Of a stretch of DNA of 64,000 nt, positions 8,751-18,113 are shown one piece after another. A program made the position numbers and the translations under genes. The DNA is from CAYLPJ01 sp964385465 (GTDB lineage: Bacteria; Planctomycetota; Phycisphaerae; SM23-33), in NCBI GenBank assembly GCA_964385465.1, contig CAYLPJ010000001.1:124001-188000 (forward strand). The letters run 5' to 3'. The notes under the pieces are model-generated. The model was not told the DNA's origin. It saw only the letters and a program-made list of their open reading frames with translations, and ran no database searches. Within the stretch, counting starts at the first letter, position 1. Each line of letters begins with the position of its first letter.

Positions 8751-9920
8751 ATGCGGATCGCGAATGTCAGGGCCGTGGCCGGCGAGGGGGTCATCGACGA
8801 CGGCGTGGTGGACGTCGCCGACGGGCGGATCGTCCGCGTCGGGCCCGCATCCGAGACCATGCCGCCGGCCGAGGAAGTCTACGACGGCGCCGGCGGGACG
8901 CTCCTGCCCGGGCTGATCGACCTGCACGTCCACGGGGCCCTCGGGCGGGACTTCATGGACGGCGAAGGCGCCCTGGCGGCAATGAGCCGCTTCCTCGCCG
9001 CACACGGCGTGACCGGCTTCCTGGCCACCACGACGGCCGCGTCCGCCGGCGAGCTGAACGCCCGCATCGACCGCGCCGCCGAGGAGATCGCCGCCGGCCT
9101 GCCCGGTGCACGATGCCTCGGCCTGCACCTGGAGGGGCCGTACCTCAACACCGACCTGTGCGGCATGCACCCGGCGGGGCACTGCCGCCCGCCCGACCCG
9201 GCCGAGTACCGCCCGTGGCTGGACGGCGGGGTCGTCCGGCGGATGACGGCTTCGCTGGAGCTTCCCGGCGGGGAAGCCCTGCTGGCCGACTGCGACGCAT
9301 CGGGTGCCCTGCTGAGCCTGGGCCACACCGCCTGCCTGGCCGAAGACGTCTCCCGCTGGGCCGGGGGGGGCCTGCGGCACGTGACGCACCTGTACAACGC
9401 GATGAGCCGGGCCGAGAAACGCGGCGGGCCGGTGCGGGTGTGCGGCTGCGTCGAGGGGGCGTTGACCGAGCCCCGCGTCGCCTGCGAGATCATCGGCGAC
9501 GGATGGCACGTGCCGGAGCACCTCTTCCGCGTGGCGGCCAGGTGCAAGGGCCCCGGGGGGCTGACCGTCGCCTCCGACGCGACGCTGCTGACCGGCGCGG
9601 CCGAGGAAGGCGTGCCCACCCGCTACGGCGGGCCCGACGGGCAGGAGCTCGTCGTGCGCGACGGCATGGCGGTGTCGATCGACGGGACGGCGCTGGTCGG
9701 CTCGATCGCCACGCTCGGGGGCATGGTGTCTCGCATGCTCGGCTGGCTGGACGGGGACTGGCCCGCCCTCGCCCGCGCGACGAGCACGACCGCCGCGGAG
9801 CTGCTGGGCCTCGGCGACCGCTTCGGCAGCCTCGCCCCCGGCCGGGAGGCGGACATGGTGCTGATCGACACCGAGGCCACGGTCCGCCAGACGTGGGTCG
9901 GGGGCGCGGCCCGGCTCTGA
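8751..9920 (+). CDS. nagA: N-acetylglucosamine-6-phosphate deacetylase
   Basis: A 389-residue amidohydrolase-superfamily enzyme that removes acetate from GlcNAc-6-P to give GlcN-6-P. Visible catalytic features are the metal-site motif DLHVHG (His59, His61), Glu128 in LEGPYLN, His192 in SLGHT, His213 in THLYNAMS and Asp276 in ASDAT. Length matches the family (about 380). The start is ATG 8751, two bases after the upstream stop; an in-frame GTG at 8745 is less likely. The product would also process GlcNAc-6-P released by the MurQ encoded near 22 kb. Confidence 0.93.
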   Translation: MRIANVRAVAGEGVIDDGVVDVADGRIVRVGPASETMPPAEEVYDGAGGTLLPGLIDLHVHGALGRDFMDGEGALAAMSRFLAAHGVTGFLATTTAASAGELNARIDRAAEEIAAGLPGARCLGLHLEGPYLNTDLCGMHPAGHCRPPDPAEYRPWLDGGVVRRMTASLELPGGEALLADCDASGALLSLGHTACLAEDVSRWAGGGLRHVTHLYNAMSRAEKRGGPVRVCGCVEGALTEPRVACEIIGDGWHVPEHLFRVAARCKGPGGLTVASDATLLTGAAEEGVPTRYGGPDGQELVVRDGMAVSIDGTALVGSIATLGGMVSRMLGWLDGDWPALARATSTTAAELLGLGDRFGSLAPGREADMVLIDTEATVRQTWVGGAARL

Positions 9921-9926
9921 CGCCAA

Positions 9927-9960
9927 CGGCGGCCCGGCCTTTCCCGGCCGCGGGCCGCCG
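9927..9960. terminator. Strong hairpin between convergent genes
   Basis: A 9-bp perfect stem (9927-9935 with 9952-9960) extends through a small bulge into four more G-C pairs around a TTTCCC-type loop. It lies between the 3' ends of nagA and the convergent aldo/keto reductase gene. There is no T-run, so it could be a bidirectional or Rho-assisted terminator. Confidence 0.42.
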
Positions 9961-9978
9961 ACGTACCGGCCACGGCGC

Positions 9979-10959
9979 TCACGGGTAGTATCGGAAGATG
10001 TTCCCTGTGTCGGGGACCTTGGCGAAGGCCTCGTCGCTGATGGCGGTCATGCGGTCGAAGACGGCGGGATCGATCTCGCCGGCGCCGGCGGCGGCGTTCT
10101 GGGCGGCCTGCTCGGCATTGCGGCAGCCGACCAGTGCGGTGGTCACGAACGGGCGGGAGAGCACCCACCGGATGGCCAGGTGGACCAGCGACCGTCCGGC
10201 CTCTTCGGCGATGGGCTTGAGCTTTTCGGTGGCCTCGTGCAGGTGGGGGTAGACGTCCTGGTCGAACAGCACGGACTCGTTGCGGTGGTCGCCCTCGCCG
10301 AACGTCGGGCGCTGGGGGCCGAACTTGCCCGAGAGGATGCCCTCGGCGATCGAGCTGTAGGTCACCACGGCGATGTTGTTCTCGACGCAGTAGGGAATGA
10401 GGTCCTTCTCGGGATACCGCCAGAACATGTTGTAGCACATCTGGTGGGCGTTGATCGTGCCCACCTCGTTGACCTGCTGCATCTGCTCGACGGAGAAGTT
10501 GCTCACACCGATGGCCTTGAGCTTCCCGGCCTCGCGGGCGCCCTCCAGGGCCTCCATGACGGGGCGCATGTCCTTGTCGCTGCGGGGCCAGTGGATGTAG
10601 TAGAGGTCCACGCCGTCGAGGCCGAGGTCGGCGAGGCTGGTGTCGAGCTGCTTGACGATGCCCTCGGCCGAGCCGGCGCCCTTGGTGGCGAGGAAGGCCT
10701 TCTCGCGTCGGCCCTCGGCCCGGAGAAACTCGCCGACGAGCCGCTCGCTGCGTCCCCGCCCGTAGCCGCGGGCGGTGTCGAGGTGATTCATCCCGGCGTC
10801 CCAGGCGGCCTGCATGGCGGCGCGACTGGCGGCGTCGTCCTGCTCGCCCCAGCCGCCGCCGAAGGACCAGCAGCCCAGCCCCATCGGATTCTGCGGCATC
10901 TGCACGGGCGGGATCGTCACGGGCTCCAGTACGGAATCGGTCGAGGACAGCGGGTTCAT
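9979..10959 (-). CDS. Aldo/keto reductase
   Basis: A 326-residue NAD(P)H-dependent oxidoreductase with the complete AKR tetrad: Asp61 and Tyr66 in DTARGYG, Lys93 in ATKGAG and His123 in YYIHW. The conserved IGVSNFSVEQ strand follows. No signal peptide, so cytoplasmic. ATG 10959 is preferred because GAAAGG lies 8 bases upstream; an in-frame ATG at 10980 lacks a ribosome-binding site. It is monocistronic, convergent with nagA and divergent from the M14 peptidase gene. Substrate unknown; a sugar or aldehyde is likely given the surrounding carbohydrate genes. Confidence 0.9.
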   Translation of the reverse strand: MNPLSSTDSVLEPVTIPPVQMPQNPMGLGCWSFGGGWGEQDDAASRAAMQAAWDAGMNHLDTARGYGRGRSERLVGEFLRAEGRREKAFLATKGAGSAEGIVKQLDTSLADLGLDGVDLYYIHWPRSDKDMRPVMEALEGAREAGKLKAIGVSNFSVEQMQQVNEVGTINAHQMCYNMFWRYPEKDLIPYCVENNIAVVTYSSIAEGILSGKFGPQRPTFGEGDHRNESVLFDQDVYPHLHEATEKLKPIAEEAGRSLVHLAIRWVLSRPFVTTALVGCRNAEQAAQNAAAGAGEIDPAVFDRMTAISDEAFAKVPDTGNIFRYYP

Positions 10960-11036
10960 CGTCACGGCCTTTCGTTGCATGGGAAACGGTCAATGCGCTC
11001 CGTCGGTCCGCGTCGCGCGGCTCGGGCAAACCGGCC

Positions 11037-11064
11037 ATGCTACACGATAGCCCCGGCGTGTCCA
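11037..11064 (-). promoter_or_regulatory. Candidate promoter for the aldo/keto reductase gene
   Basis: Minus strand TGGACA (11059-11064), 16-base spacer, TAGCAT (11037-11042); the predicted leader is about 70 nt. Confidence 0.32.
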
Positions 11065-11134
11065 CCGGCTCTTGCTGAATTGACCCGCACGGCGGTATGG
11101 TGCCCGCGGCCGAAACACCCCCGGAGAACGCGAG

Positions 11135-12088
11135 ATGAACTGGCTGGCCATGCCCGAAGACACCGCCCCGCGCATCCGCCGGTGGGCGGCGGAACACACC
11201 GACCTCATCCGGCTGATCGAGCGGCCGACGTGGGACGGACACGCCGCCTTCGCGGTCACCGTCGCCGCGCCGGGCGGCGGCGATCGGCCGGGCGCGCTCG
11301 TCGAGCAGGCCCACGCCCACGAGCCGGCCGCGACCGCGGGGATGATGCGTTTCCTCGGCAAGCTGCTGGACGGGCAGGACGCCGACGGCGAGCAGCCGGC
11401 GTTCGACCGCCAGGCCGTGCTGGCCGGCGTGGAGCTCACGCTGATCCCCGACGGCAACCCCGACGGGCGGGCGCGGTCGCCCGAGCCGTTCTGGGACGGC
11501 TCGGCGTACACCAACGACGCGTTCCTCAAGATCGCGTTCGGCACGGCCCCCGACGGCGAACGGTTCCCTCGCCAGGGCCGCTGGAGCACGACCGAGCAGT
11601 CCCCGGCCAGGCTGGGCATCGTCTACGAGCGGATCGGCGAGACGGAGTACGTCGAGCCCAACCGCGACCCGGACTCGACCTACGCCCGCCTGGTCCGCAC
11701 CGTCCTGGGCGAGCGCCGCGTCGGGCGCATCCTCTCGCTGCACCAGACCGAGTTCGAGCGGTCCGAGCACAACTGCGAGGTGCTGCTGCCGTTCTGCCAG
11801 GCCGACCTTCCCGCCGACGTCGCGGCCGAGAACGTCCGCTGGGGCCGGGCCGTCGTGGAGGCATGGCGGGCCGCCGGAGGCATGCCCCGCCCCGAGCCGC
11901 GCCCGCTGGTCTACGGCGAGGGCCAGCTCCGCTACTTCCGCGCCTGCTGGCGGGACGTCTACGAGCGCCTGCCCTGGATCACCGTCGAGGTCCAGAACAA
12001 CAACCCCCGCACGTCGCCGCATCTCCAGCGCCGCCTGGAGGAACTCGCCATCGAGACGACCGCGACGATGCTCGCCGGCCGGGCGTGA
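11135..12088 (+). CDS. M14-family zinc carboxypeptidase-like protein
   Basis: 317 residues. The zinc site of M14 peptidases is visible as HxxE at His60-Glu63 (HAHE) with a third ligand His203 in SLHQTE. The PDGNPDG segment seen in many M14 enzymes follows the first ligands, and the catalytic base is likely Glu285 in TVEVQNNN. There is no signal peptide, so this is probably a cytoplasmic peptidase or amidase trimming short peptides or peptidoglycan fragments. CGGAGAACGCGAG precedes ATG 11135. It is a single gene whose stop lies 19 bp from that of the convergent GH2 gene. Length is that of the single-domain forms. Confidence 0.82.
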   Translation: MNWLAMPEDTAPRIRRWAAEHTDLIRLIERPTWDGHAAFAVTVAAPGGGDRPGALVEQAHAHEPAATAGMMRFLGKLLDGQDADGEQPAFDRQAVLAGVELTLIPDGNPDGRARSPEPFWDGSAYTNDAFLKIAFGTAPDGERFPRQGRWSTTEQSPARLGIVYERIGETEYVEPNRDPDSTYARLVRTVLGERRVGRILSLHQTEFERSEHNCEVLLPFCQADLPADVAAENVRWGRAVVEAWRAAGGMPRPEPRPLVYGEGQLRYFRACWRDVYERLPWITVEVQNNNPRTSPHLQRRLEELAIETTATMLAGRA

Positions 12089-12107
12089 CGGCCCCGCGCC
12101 GAGCGGC

Positions 12108-15100
12108 TCACCAACGGTAGTAGCGGTACGGGTCGTCGGCGGCGATCGGCTCCTGGACGTAGTAGCTGTCCAGCCATGCACCGGGCGCCCGCAGCGCCGG
12201 CGTGCCCGTCAGCCCGCCGGTCTGGTACGTGTCGTTGACCAGCACCACCAGCACGTTCTCGCCGTCGCGGTTCAGCCACCCGCCCTTCAGCGGGTGGCGG
12301 CGGGGGAAGGACCAATAGTCCTTCGGCCGCTCCTTCCTGGTCACCTGCCCGATCAGCCTTCCGTTGAGCCAGCACCACGACTCATCGTCGGCCGGGCCGA
12401 GGTGCAGCGTGACGTCGCGCTCGGCAAAGTCCTTCGGCACGCGGAACCGCAGGCGGTACCAGAACAGCCCGTCGTACTTCGGCGTGAGGCCGGGGAAGGT
12501 CTCGTCGAACCGCCCGGGGACGACGGCGGATTTCCAGGCGGCGTCGTCGAAGCCCGGCGCGAACCACTTCCCCTTCCGCCCGGCGCCGTCGGGGTCGGGC
12601 CGGCCCTTCCACGCGGCCGGCAGGACGAACTCGTTCTTCCTGGCCGGCGTGGCCAGGCGTGTCAGCAACGGGCTGCGTCGCTCGGCCTTGCCCACGGTAA
12701 GCATCTGCGATGCCGCCCAGAGGCTGCGCCGGTAGCTCGTGCGCGTATAGGGCCTGGCCTTCGTGTCGAACATCCAGGGCGTGACCTGGCAGAGGAAGAC
12801 GCCGACGGCGCCCCCGCCGACGCGCCCGCTCCAGAAGTCGAACGCCGATCCCGCATTGCCCCCCGGCCCGGCCGGCCTGCCGCCCGTCGGCGTCGCGATC
12901 TCCAGCAGCGTCCGCCAGGTCATCTCCGCGGGGCCGAGCACGTTGCGAACGAACGCGCAGCCGGGCGGGACGGGGCTCTGATAGAGCTTCCGCGACCGCC
13001 GGCCCAGCCCGAGCGCCTTCAATTCCTCCGGCCCGAGGCCCAACGCGAGGGCGTAGCCCCGATGCCTCGCCACAACGGCCCCGATGTCCTTCGCGCCGGG
13101 GCCGAGGACCAGAAGCGGGTCCCGGCCGCCTTCGGTGGCGGGTGTGGCGGCGCGGGCGTGGGGCACGCCCAGTTGCGTCAACAGGGCCGCGCCGCGGTCG
13201 TCGCCGTGATAGACGACCGAGCGGCCGGTCCGGCCCGGCCGGCAGGCATCGCGGAGCAGCCGGCGGACGGCACGGTCGGCGTCGGGGTCCGGTTCCGTCC
13301 GGGCGGTGACGTCCAACTGGCAGAACACGACCCGCCCGAGGCCCACGCGAGCGGCCAGCAGCGGGGCGTACTGGAGGTCGAACCCGCCGGTCGCCATCGC
13401 CCGCCACCGCCCGACCGGCGGCTTCTCGATGAGAACGCTGGCCACCGTGCCGCGGTTGCGGCAGCGCCAGACGCGGGTATTGCGGAAGCCGCACCAGGTC
13501 CAGCGGGGGTTGTCGGTCTCGCGGCCATCGATGGGCAGGTATGGCGGGACGAGCGTTCCCTCGCCGCGCCAGTCGCGATGGGACATGGCGCCCCTGGCGT
13601 CGAAGACACGCCGCAGGCCGTGAACGTTGATGCGGAAACCCAGCCGATGCGTCAGCGTCTCGGCGGATTGCTCGAAGAGCACCACGGCCAGGCCCTCCGG
13701 CACGGCGGAGAGGTCCGGCAGCTTCGTGTCCAGGTCGATCGCCTCCCGGCCGATGACCAGCAGGTCGCCCTTGGTCGGCCTGGCGTCGGCGCCGATGGTC
13801 TCGTACTTCGCCCCCAGGCGGTCCAGCAGCTTGCACGTCATGCCCTCGGGATCGAAGACGAGCATGCGGCGGCCCAGCTTCAGCGGCGCGGGCTCGGCCA
13901 GCACGTCGAGCTCGACCGAGTCCGTCTGCCTGCCCCCGGGGCCGAAGTCGAACTCCGCGCGCAGTTCGTACCGGCCGAGCGCGGCGGCGGGCAGGGGGAT
14001 GGCGATCGGAAGGCGCCTCTGCCCGCCGACCGCCACGGCGACCCGCGCCGCTTCGCCGGCGTGACCGCCCCACGGCTTCGGTCGGCCCTCCCGCCGCCCC
14101 GCCGGCCGGGCCGGGACCAGCCGCCAGCGGGCCTGGCACGTCGCCGCCCGGCGGGTGTCGTTGAGGATGACCAACTGCTTTCGGACCGTCTGGCCGGGCA
14201 GGTAATGGTGGGCCTTGTCGGTGAAATCGTTGGCGTCCGCCCCCCCGCCGATGAACGCGCAGAGGGGCTTGTTCCATCGCAGGAAGCTCTCGCCCAGCGC
14301 GGTCGGCTCGATGGCATCGGCGTCGGGGCAGTGGAGCCAGCTCTCGCTGGCCGGGCGGCGATCCGCGACGATTCCCGGGCGCTTCAGCCGCGCCGGCTGG
14401 GCCTGCATCTCCGCCGCCTCCGGCTCGGCGCCCTCGCGGACCCGCCAGATCTGCTCCTGGTCCCACGGCAGCATCGCGCTGACGCCCCACGTGCGGTGGC
14501 TGCGCCAGTTTTCGTCGGCGAACATCGCCTTCATGCGGATGTGCCCGTCGGGGTCGTCGCGGAAGTAGCGGATCAGCCGGCCCCAGTGGAACGGCTCGCC
14601 GGCCGCCCACAGCCGCTCCTCGTGCTCGCGGGAGGCCCGCCGCCGGGGCGTCATCTCGTAGGCGCCCCCGCCGAGGTAGGCGGCGTTGAATTCGGCGTCC
14701 CGGATGGACTGGAACTCCTCGCTCCGCCAGATGAAATTCGGCCCGCGGTAGCTGGACCAGCTCGACACGTGAGGCAGGCCCCACTCGACGAAGAACATCG
14801 GCTTGACGCCGCGGGCGGACCAGTGCTCCAGCCAGTCCGACCGCTCCTGCATCGGCGCCCAGTTCAGGTAGATGTTCACCGTGTACATCTCGCCGAGATT
14901 GCCCGACTGGTGGTGATACACCGGGCGGGTCGGATCGATCGACCGGGCGATCTCCGCGGCCAGCAGCGCCTGGCGGCGGTTGCGGCCTGGCCCGCCGAAC
15001 TTCGGATCGTCCGGCGAGTACACGCCGTCCATCCTCCGGGGGTTCTGGTCGCCCTTGTAGCCGCAGGCGTTGTGGTTCATCGCGTAGAGCACGACCGACG

Positions 15101-16943
15101 GGTGCTCCCGCACGCGGCGGATGATCCACTCGCACAGCTGGCGGTAGCGGCGGGCGGGCCCGGGCTCGTCCAGGCGCCAATCGAAGTTCTTCACGTGCGG
15201 CAGGCTCACCGAGCAGAGCACGCCGGCGGCGTCGGCGGCATCCAGCATGGCATCCAGGTAGCCGACCGAGCCCGGCTCGAGGTGGTAGTTCGACGTGATG
15301 AAGAAGTTGAAGCCGTAGTGCTTCAGCCGCTCGCAGGTGGTCCGGCAGGCGGCGGCGCAGGACCGCCCGGCGTCGCGGTTGATGTTCCGCGTCAGCAGCG
15401 CCCGCAGGCGGACCGGTGTTCCGTTGAGCAGGAAATCCCGCCCGCGGATGCGGAACTCCCGGAACGCCAGCCGCCGGGGCAGCGTGGCGTCGAGAATGTG
15501 CCGTTGGCCGTCGCGCCGCTCGATGGCCGCCACGGACAGCTCGTAGAGGTTCTCCGGCGTGTCGAGATCCCAGAGCTTCGCCTCCGCCCAGGCGCCCGAG
15601 AACCGCACCCGCCCGCCCGGCAGCGCGGTCGGGTCGAAGGGCTCGCTCTCGATCCGGTGGACCTCGCGCCCGGCACGAAGGATCGTCGCCAGCAGGCGAA
15701 GCCGCTCCCCCGCCTTGCCGGGGCGGACGGCGACGTCCAGCGAGAGCGTCGGCGGGTCGGCCTTGGTCGCCGTGCGGACGTCCGCGATCCGCCGGGCCTT
15801 CGGCTCGCCGCGAAGGAACACGTCGCCGGTCAACCCGCGAAGATTCACGCCCGCCTTGGAGGTCACCACGCGGTCGGGGGCCATGAAGGCGGTTCGCTCG
15901 GCCGCCAACGGCCTGGCCGTCACGAGCAGGTCCAGCGTGTGGTCGGTCCCGGGCCGGAGGCGATCGGTCAGGTCGATCCGCCCGCCGGGGAAGAACAGCT
16001 CGCCGGCCGCCTTGCCGTCCACGTAGGCCCGCACGTGCGTCTGGACCATCGTCAGCTCCAGCGCGATGCGCAGCCCGTCCCAGCGCGCGGGCAGGCGGAC
16101 GGTGCGGCGGTACCACGCGCGGTCCATGCGCTGGAGGTCCACGCGCTCCTCGACGTACGGCGAGAGCAGCACGTCCTGGCCCTCGCCGCCGCCCCGCGGC
16201 CAGATGCCGGGCACCTTGAACCAGCCCCAGCCCTGCGGCCCGGACGGCGGGCGATTCGGATCGAGGCCGTCGAGGACCGGCAGGAACCGCCACAGGCCGT
16301 TGAGGCAGACGGTTTCACGCATGGCCGAGCGGCGCCCCCACGCGTCGGCCAGGTCCCACGCGCGGGCGAACCCCTCCGGCGCGGGGAGGTCCTCCCTGGT
16401 CATCGCCCGCTTGCGGATGAGCTTGATGGAGATGTCGTCGTACTCGGCCGTGCCGCCCTTGAGGCCGAACATCGACGCTCCCACATGCAGCGACCGCGCC
16501 CCGGCGGGGATGAGGAACTCGCGCTGGTAGGTCTTCCAGTCCGTGCTGCCCTCGGCCCAGAGCACGTCGGGCCAGGGGTCAAGCCGCTTGCCTCCGGCGT
16601 CGTGGAACGCCATCGCCAGGCGGGCGTTCTTCCAGCCGTCGTCGCCGCGGCGGACGTCGGTGACGCGCATACGGAACCGCACGCGAAGCTTCAGCCAGGT
16701 CGGCGCGATCGCGACCGCCTGGTTCACGCTGCCATAGGAGGCGATCGACACCCACGTCCGGCCGTCGGCGCGCCGAACGGTCGCCGCCGGCGACCATCGC
16801 CATCCGACGGGTCGGCCGCGCTCGTCCAGCTTGTCGAACCCGCCGTTGACCAGCAGCTCGGCACCGATCGGCACGTCGCCGCCGGCGGCGGATGCGATGG
16901 AGGCCAGAAGAACGCCCGCCGCGAGAATGTGCTTGCCCGTCAT
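12108..16943 (-). CDS. Giant secreted glycoside hydrolase family 2-like protein
   Basis: 1611 residues. A signal peptide (MTGKHILAAGVLLASIASAAGG) precedes a carbohydrate-binding-type beta-sandwich (about 25-200). Next come the GH2 sugar-binding domain with WYRRTVRLPARW and GVNLRG-type strands, an Ig-like module and a TIM barrel from about 480 to 800. The nucleophile position is Glu720 in FFVEWGLPH. The acid/base position, normally Asn-Glu after HPSVV, is replaced by NHN (623-625). Long C-terminal beta-domains end in another jelly-roll (about 1490-1580, ESWCWLNG). ATG 16943 has GAGGAA seven bases upstream. The enzyme probably acts on extracellular polysaccharide; because of the missing acid/base Glu it may use another residue or be a lyase-like or binding variant. 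Confidence 0.85.
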   Translation of the reverse strand: MTGKHILAAGVLLASIASAAGGDVPIGAELLVNGGFDKLDERGRPVGWRWSPAATVRRADGRTWVSIASYGSVNQAVAIAPTWLKLRVRFRMRVTDVRRGDDGWKNARLAMAFHDAGGKRLDPWPDVLWAEGSTDWKTYQREFLIPAGARSLHVGASMFGLKGGTAEYDDISIKLIRKRAMTREDLPAPEGFARAWDLADAWGRRSAMRETVCLNGLWRFLPVLDGLDPNRPPSGPQGWGWFKVPGIWPRGGGEGQDVLLSPYVEERVDLQRMDRAWYRRTVRLPARWDGLRIALELTMVQTHVRAYVDGKAAGELFFPGGRIDLTDRLRPGTDHTLDLLVTARPLAAERTAFMAPDRVVTSKAGVNLRGLTGDVFLRGEPKARRIADVRTATKADPPTLSLDVAVRPGKAGERLRLLATILRAGREVHRIESEPFDPTALPGGRVRFSGAWAEAKLWDLDTPENLYELSVAAIERRDGQRHILDATLPRRLAFREFRIRGRDFLLNGTPVRLRALLTRNINRDAGRSCAAACRTTCERLKHYGFNFFITSNYHLEPGSVGYLDAMLDAADAAGVLCSVSLPHVKNFDWRLDEPGPARRYRQLCEWIIRRVREHPSVVLYAMNHNACGYKGDQNPRRMDGVYSPDDPKFGGPGRNRRQALLAAEIARSIDPTRPVYHHQSGNLGEMYTVNIYLNWAPMQERSDWLEHWSARGVKPMFFVEWGLPHVSSWSSYRGPNFIWRSEEFQSIRDAEFNAAYLGGGAYEMTPRRRASREHEERLWAAGEPFHWGRLIRYFRDDPDGHIRMKAMFADENWRSHRTWGVSAMLPWDQEQIWRVREGAEPEAAEMQAQPARLKRPGIVADRRPASESWLHCPDADAIEPTALGESFLRWNKPLCAFIGGGADANDFTDKAHHYLPGQTVRKQLVILNDTRRAATCQARWRLVPARPAGRREGRPKPWGGHAGEAARVAVAVGGQRRLPIAIPLPAAALGRYELRAEFDFGPGGRQTDSVELDVLAEPAPLKLGRRMLVFDPEGMTCKLLDRLGAKYETIGADARPTKGDLLVIGREAIDLDTKLPDLSAVPEGLAVVLFEQSAETLTHRLGFRINVHGLRRVFDARGAMSHRDWRGEGTLVPPYLPIDGRETDNPRWTWCGFRNTRVWRCRNRGTVASVLIEKPPVGRWRAMATGGFDLQYAPLLAARVGLGRVVFCQLDVTARTEPDPDADRAVRRLLRDACRPGRTGRSVVYHGDDRGAALLTQLGVPHARAATPATEGGRDPLLVLGPGAKDIGAVVARHRGYALALGLGPEELKALGLGRRSRKLYQSPVPPGCAFVRNVLGPAEMTWRTLLEIATPTGGRPAGPGGNAGSAFDFWSGRVGGGAVGVFLCQVTPWMFDTKARPYTRTSYRRSLWAASQMLTVGKAERRSPLLTRLATPARKNEFVLPAAWKGRPDPDGAGRKGKWFAPGFDDAAWKSAVVPGRFDETFPGLTPKYDGLFWYRLRFRVPKDFAERDVTLHLGPADDESWCWLNGRLIGQVTRKERPKDYWSFPRRHPLKGGWLNRDGENVLVVLVNDTYQTGGLTGTPALRAPGAWLDSYYVQEPIAADDPYRYYRW

Positions 16944-17032
16944 GGTGCAGTTCCTCGGCATGTGGTGTCGCCCCGCCCGATGCATTGTCCGGACGGGGCC
17001 GCGCCGCCGCAAGCGCCGCGGGCGCGCGCGAT

Positions 17033-17061
17033 TTGACATTCCGGCGGCGGCGGGAGATGCT
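17033..17061 (+). promoter_or_regulatory. Candidate promoter for the Gfo/Idh/MocA-rsmG operon
   Basis: A perfect TTGACA (17033-17038), 17-base spacer and GATGCT (17056-17061) lie in the 156-bp divergent gap. The predicted leader is about 30 nt and carries GGGAGCGAGG before the start. Confidence 0.42.
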
Positions 17062-17099
17062 GTCGGGCCGCGGGCGGGCCCCGCGGGAAGGGAGCGAGG

Positions 17100-18113
17100 A
17101 TGTCCGAAACGGTGCGGCTGTGCATGATCGGGGCCGGGCGGCATTCGTCGGCCAACATCTACCCGTACTTCCACTTCCTCGACGGCGCGGAGGTCGTCGC
17201 CAACGCGGACCTGGACCTCTCCCGCGCCGCGTCGGCCGCGAGGGCGTTCGGCGTGCCCCGGTCGTACGCCGACTACCACGAGATGCTCGATGCCGAGAAG
17301 CCCGACGGCGTGCTCGTGTGCGTCAACAAGGAGTTTCACGCCGGCGTGGCCGTCGAGCTGATGGATGCGGGCTTCCACGTCTACACCGAGAAGCCCAACG
17401 CGCCCTCGCTGGCGGCGGCACTGGAGGTGCTCGAGGCCCAGCGCCGCACGGGGCGGATCTGCATGACGGCCTACAAGAAGCGGTTCGCCCCCGCCTACCG
17501 CAAGGCCCGCGAGGTGATCGCCTCCGAAGGCTTCGGCGAGCCGAGCCTGCTGACCGTCCTCCGCACGAAGGGCTACAACCCCGAGCGGGACGACCCCGCG
17601 GCCGAGTACCTGCTGGACTGGGGCTGCCACGTCATCGACCTGGTTCCGTGGCTCTTCGGGCGTGTCCGGCAGGTGACGGCGTTGATGACGCCGGGAAAGA
17701 CCAACAGCTACGCGGTCAGCTTCCTGTTCGCCACCGGCGCGGTCGGGCAACTGGCGATCACCAACCGCACGGGCGGCTGCTGGGAGGAGGTCACCGCGGC
17801 GGGCACGAACATGATGTGCGCCCGCGTGTGGAACTCGATCGAGATGTGCGCCTACTCCGGCGACCAGCCGGTCTGCGGCCACCGCCCGTCGTTCACTCAC
17901 GGGGCGACGCACGGCAGCGTGGAGCAGGGCTTCGTCGGCGAGCTCCGGGAGTTCGCCGACGCGATCCGCGAACTCCGCACGCCCGAGGCCGACATCGGCT
18001 CGACGGTGCACACGGTGGCGATATACGAGGCCATTCTCGAATCCGTGGCCGCCGGCGGGGCGGTGACCGACGTGCCCGAGACCCCCGCCGCCGTCGAGCC
18101 AAAGGCCTCATGA
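17100..18113 (+). CDS. Gfo/Idh/MocA-family oxidoreductase
   Basis: A 337-residue NAD(P)-dependent dehydrogenase of sugars, inositols or their amino derivatives. The Rossmann motif is the variant GAGRHS near residue 11. The family signature YTEKPNAP contains the conserved EKP Lys, and DWGCHVIDL supplies the C-terminal domain substrate-binding region with the family-typical Asp and His. No Tat or Sec signal, in contrast to the second family member at 56.5 kb. ATG 17100 has a strong Shine-Dalgarno. Its stop overlaps the rsmG start (ATGA), which indicates translational coupling, though the two functions are not obviously related. Confidence 0.9.
   Translation: MSETVRLCMIGAGRHSSANIYPYFHFLDGAEVVANADLDLSRAASAARAFGVPRSYADYHEMLDAEKPDGVLVCVNKEFHAGVAVELMDAGFHVYTEKPNAPSLAAALEVLEAQRRTGRICMTAYKKRFAPAYRKAREVIASEGFGEPSLLTVLRTKGYNPERDDPAAEYLLDWGCHVIDLVPWLFGRVRQVTALMTPGKTNSYAVSFLFATGAVGQLAITNRTGGCWEEVTAAGTNMMCARVWNSIEMCAYSGDQPVCGHRPSFTHGATHGSVEQGFVGELREFADAIRELRTPEADIGSTVHTVAIYEAILESVAAGGAVTDVPETPAAVEPKAS

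Noticed and set aside
12294..17036. A 1580-codon open frame on the plus strand opposite the GH2-like gene
   Set aside because: Low-complexity Arg/Ala/Pro translation without motifs, and it spans the true gene's start; an antisense shadow.
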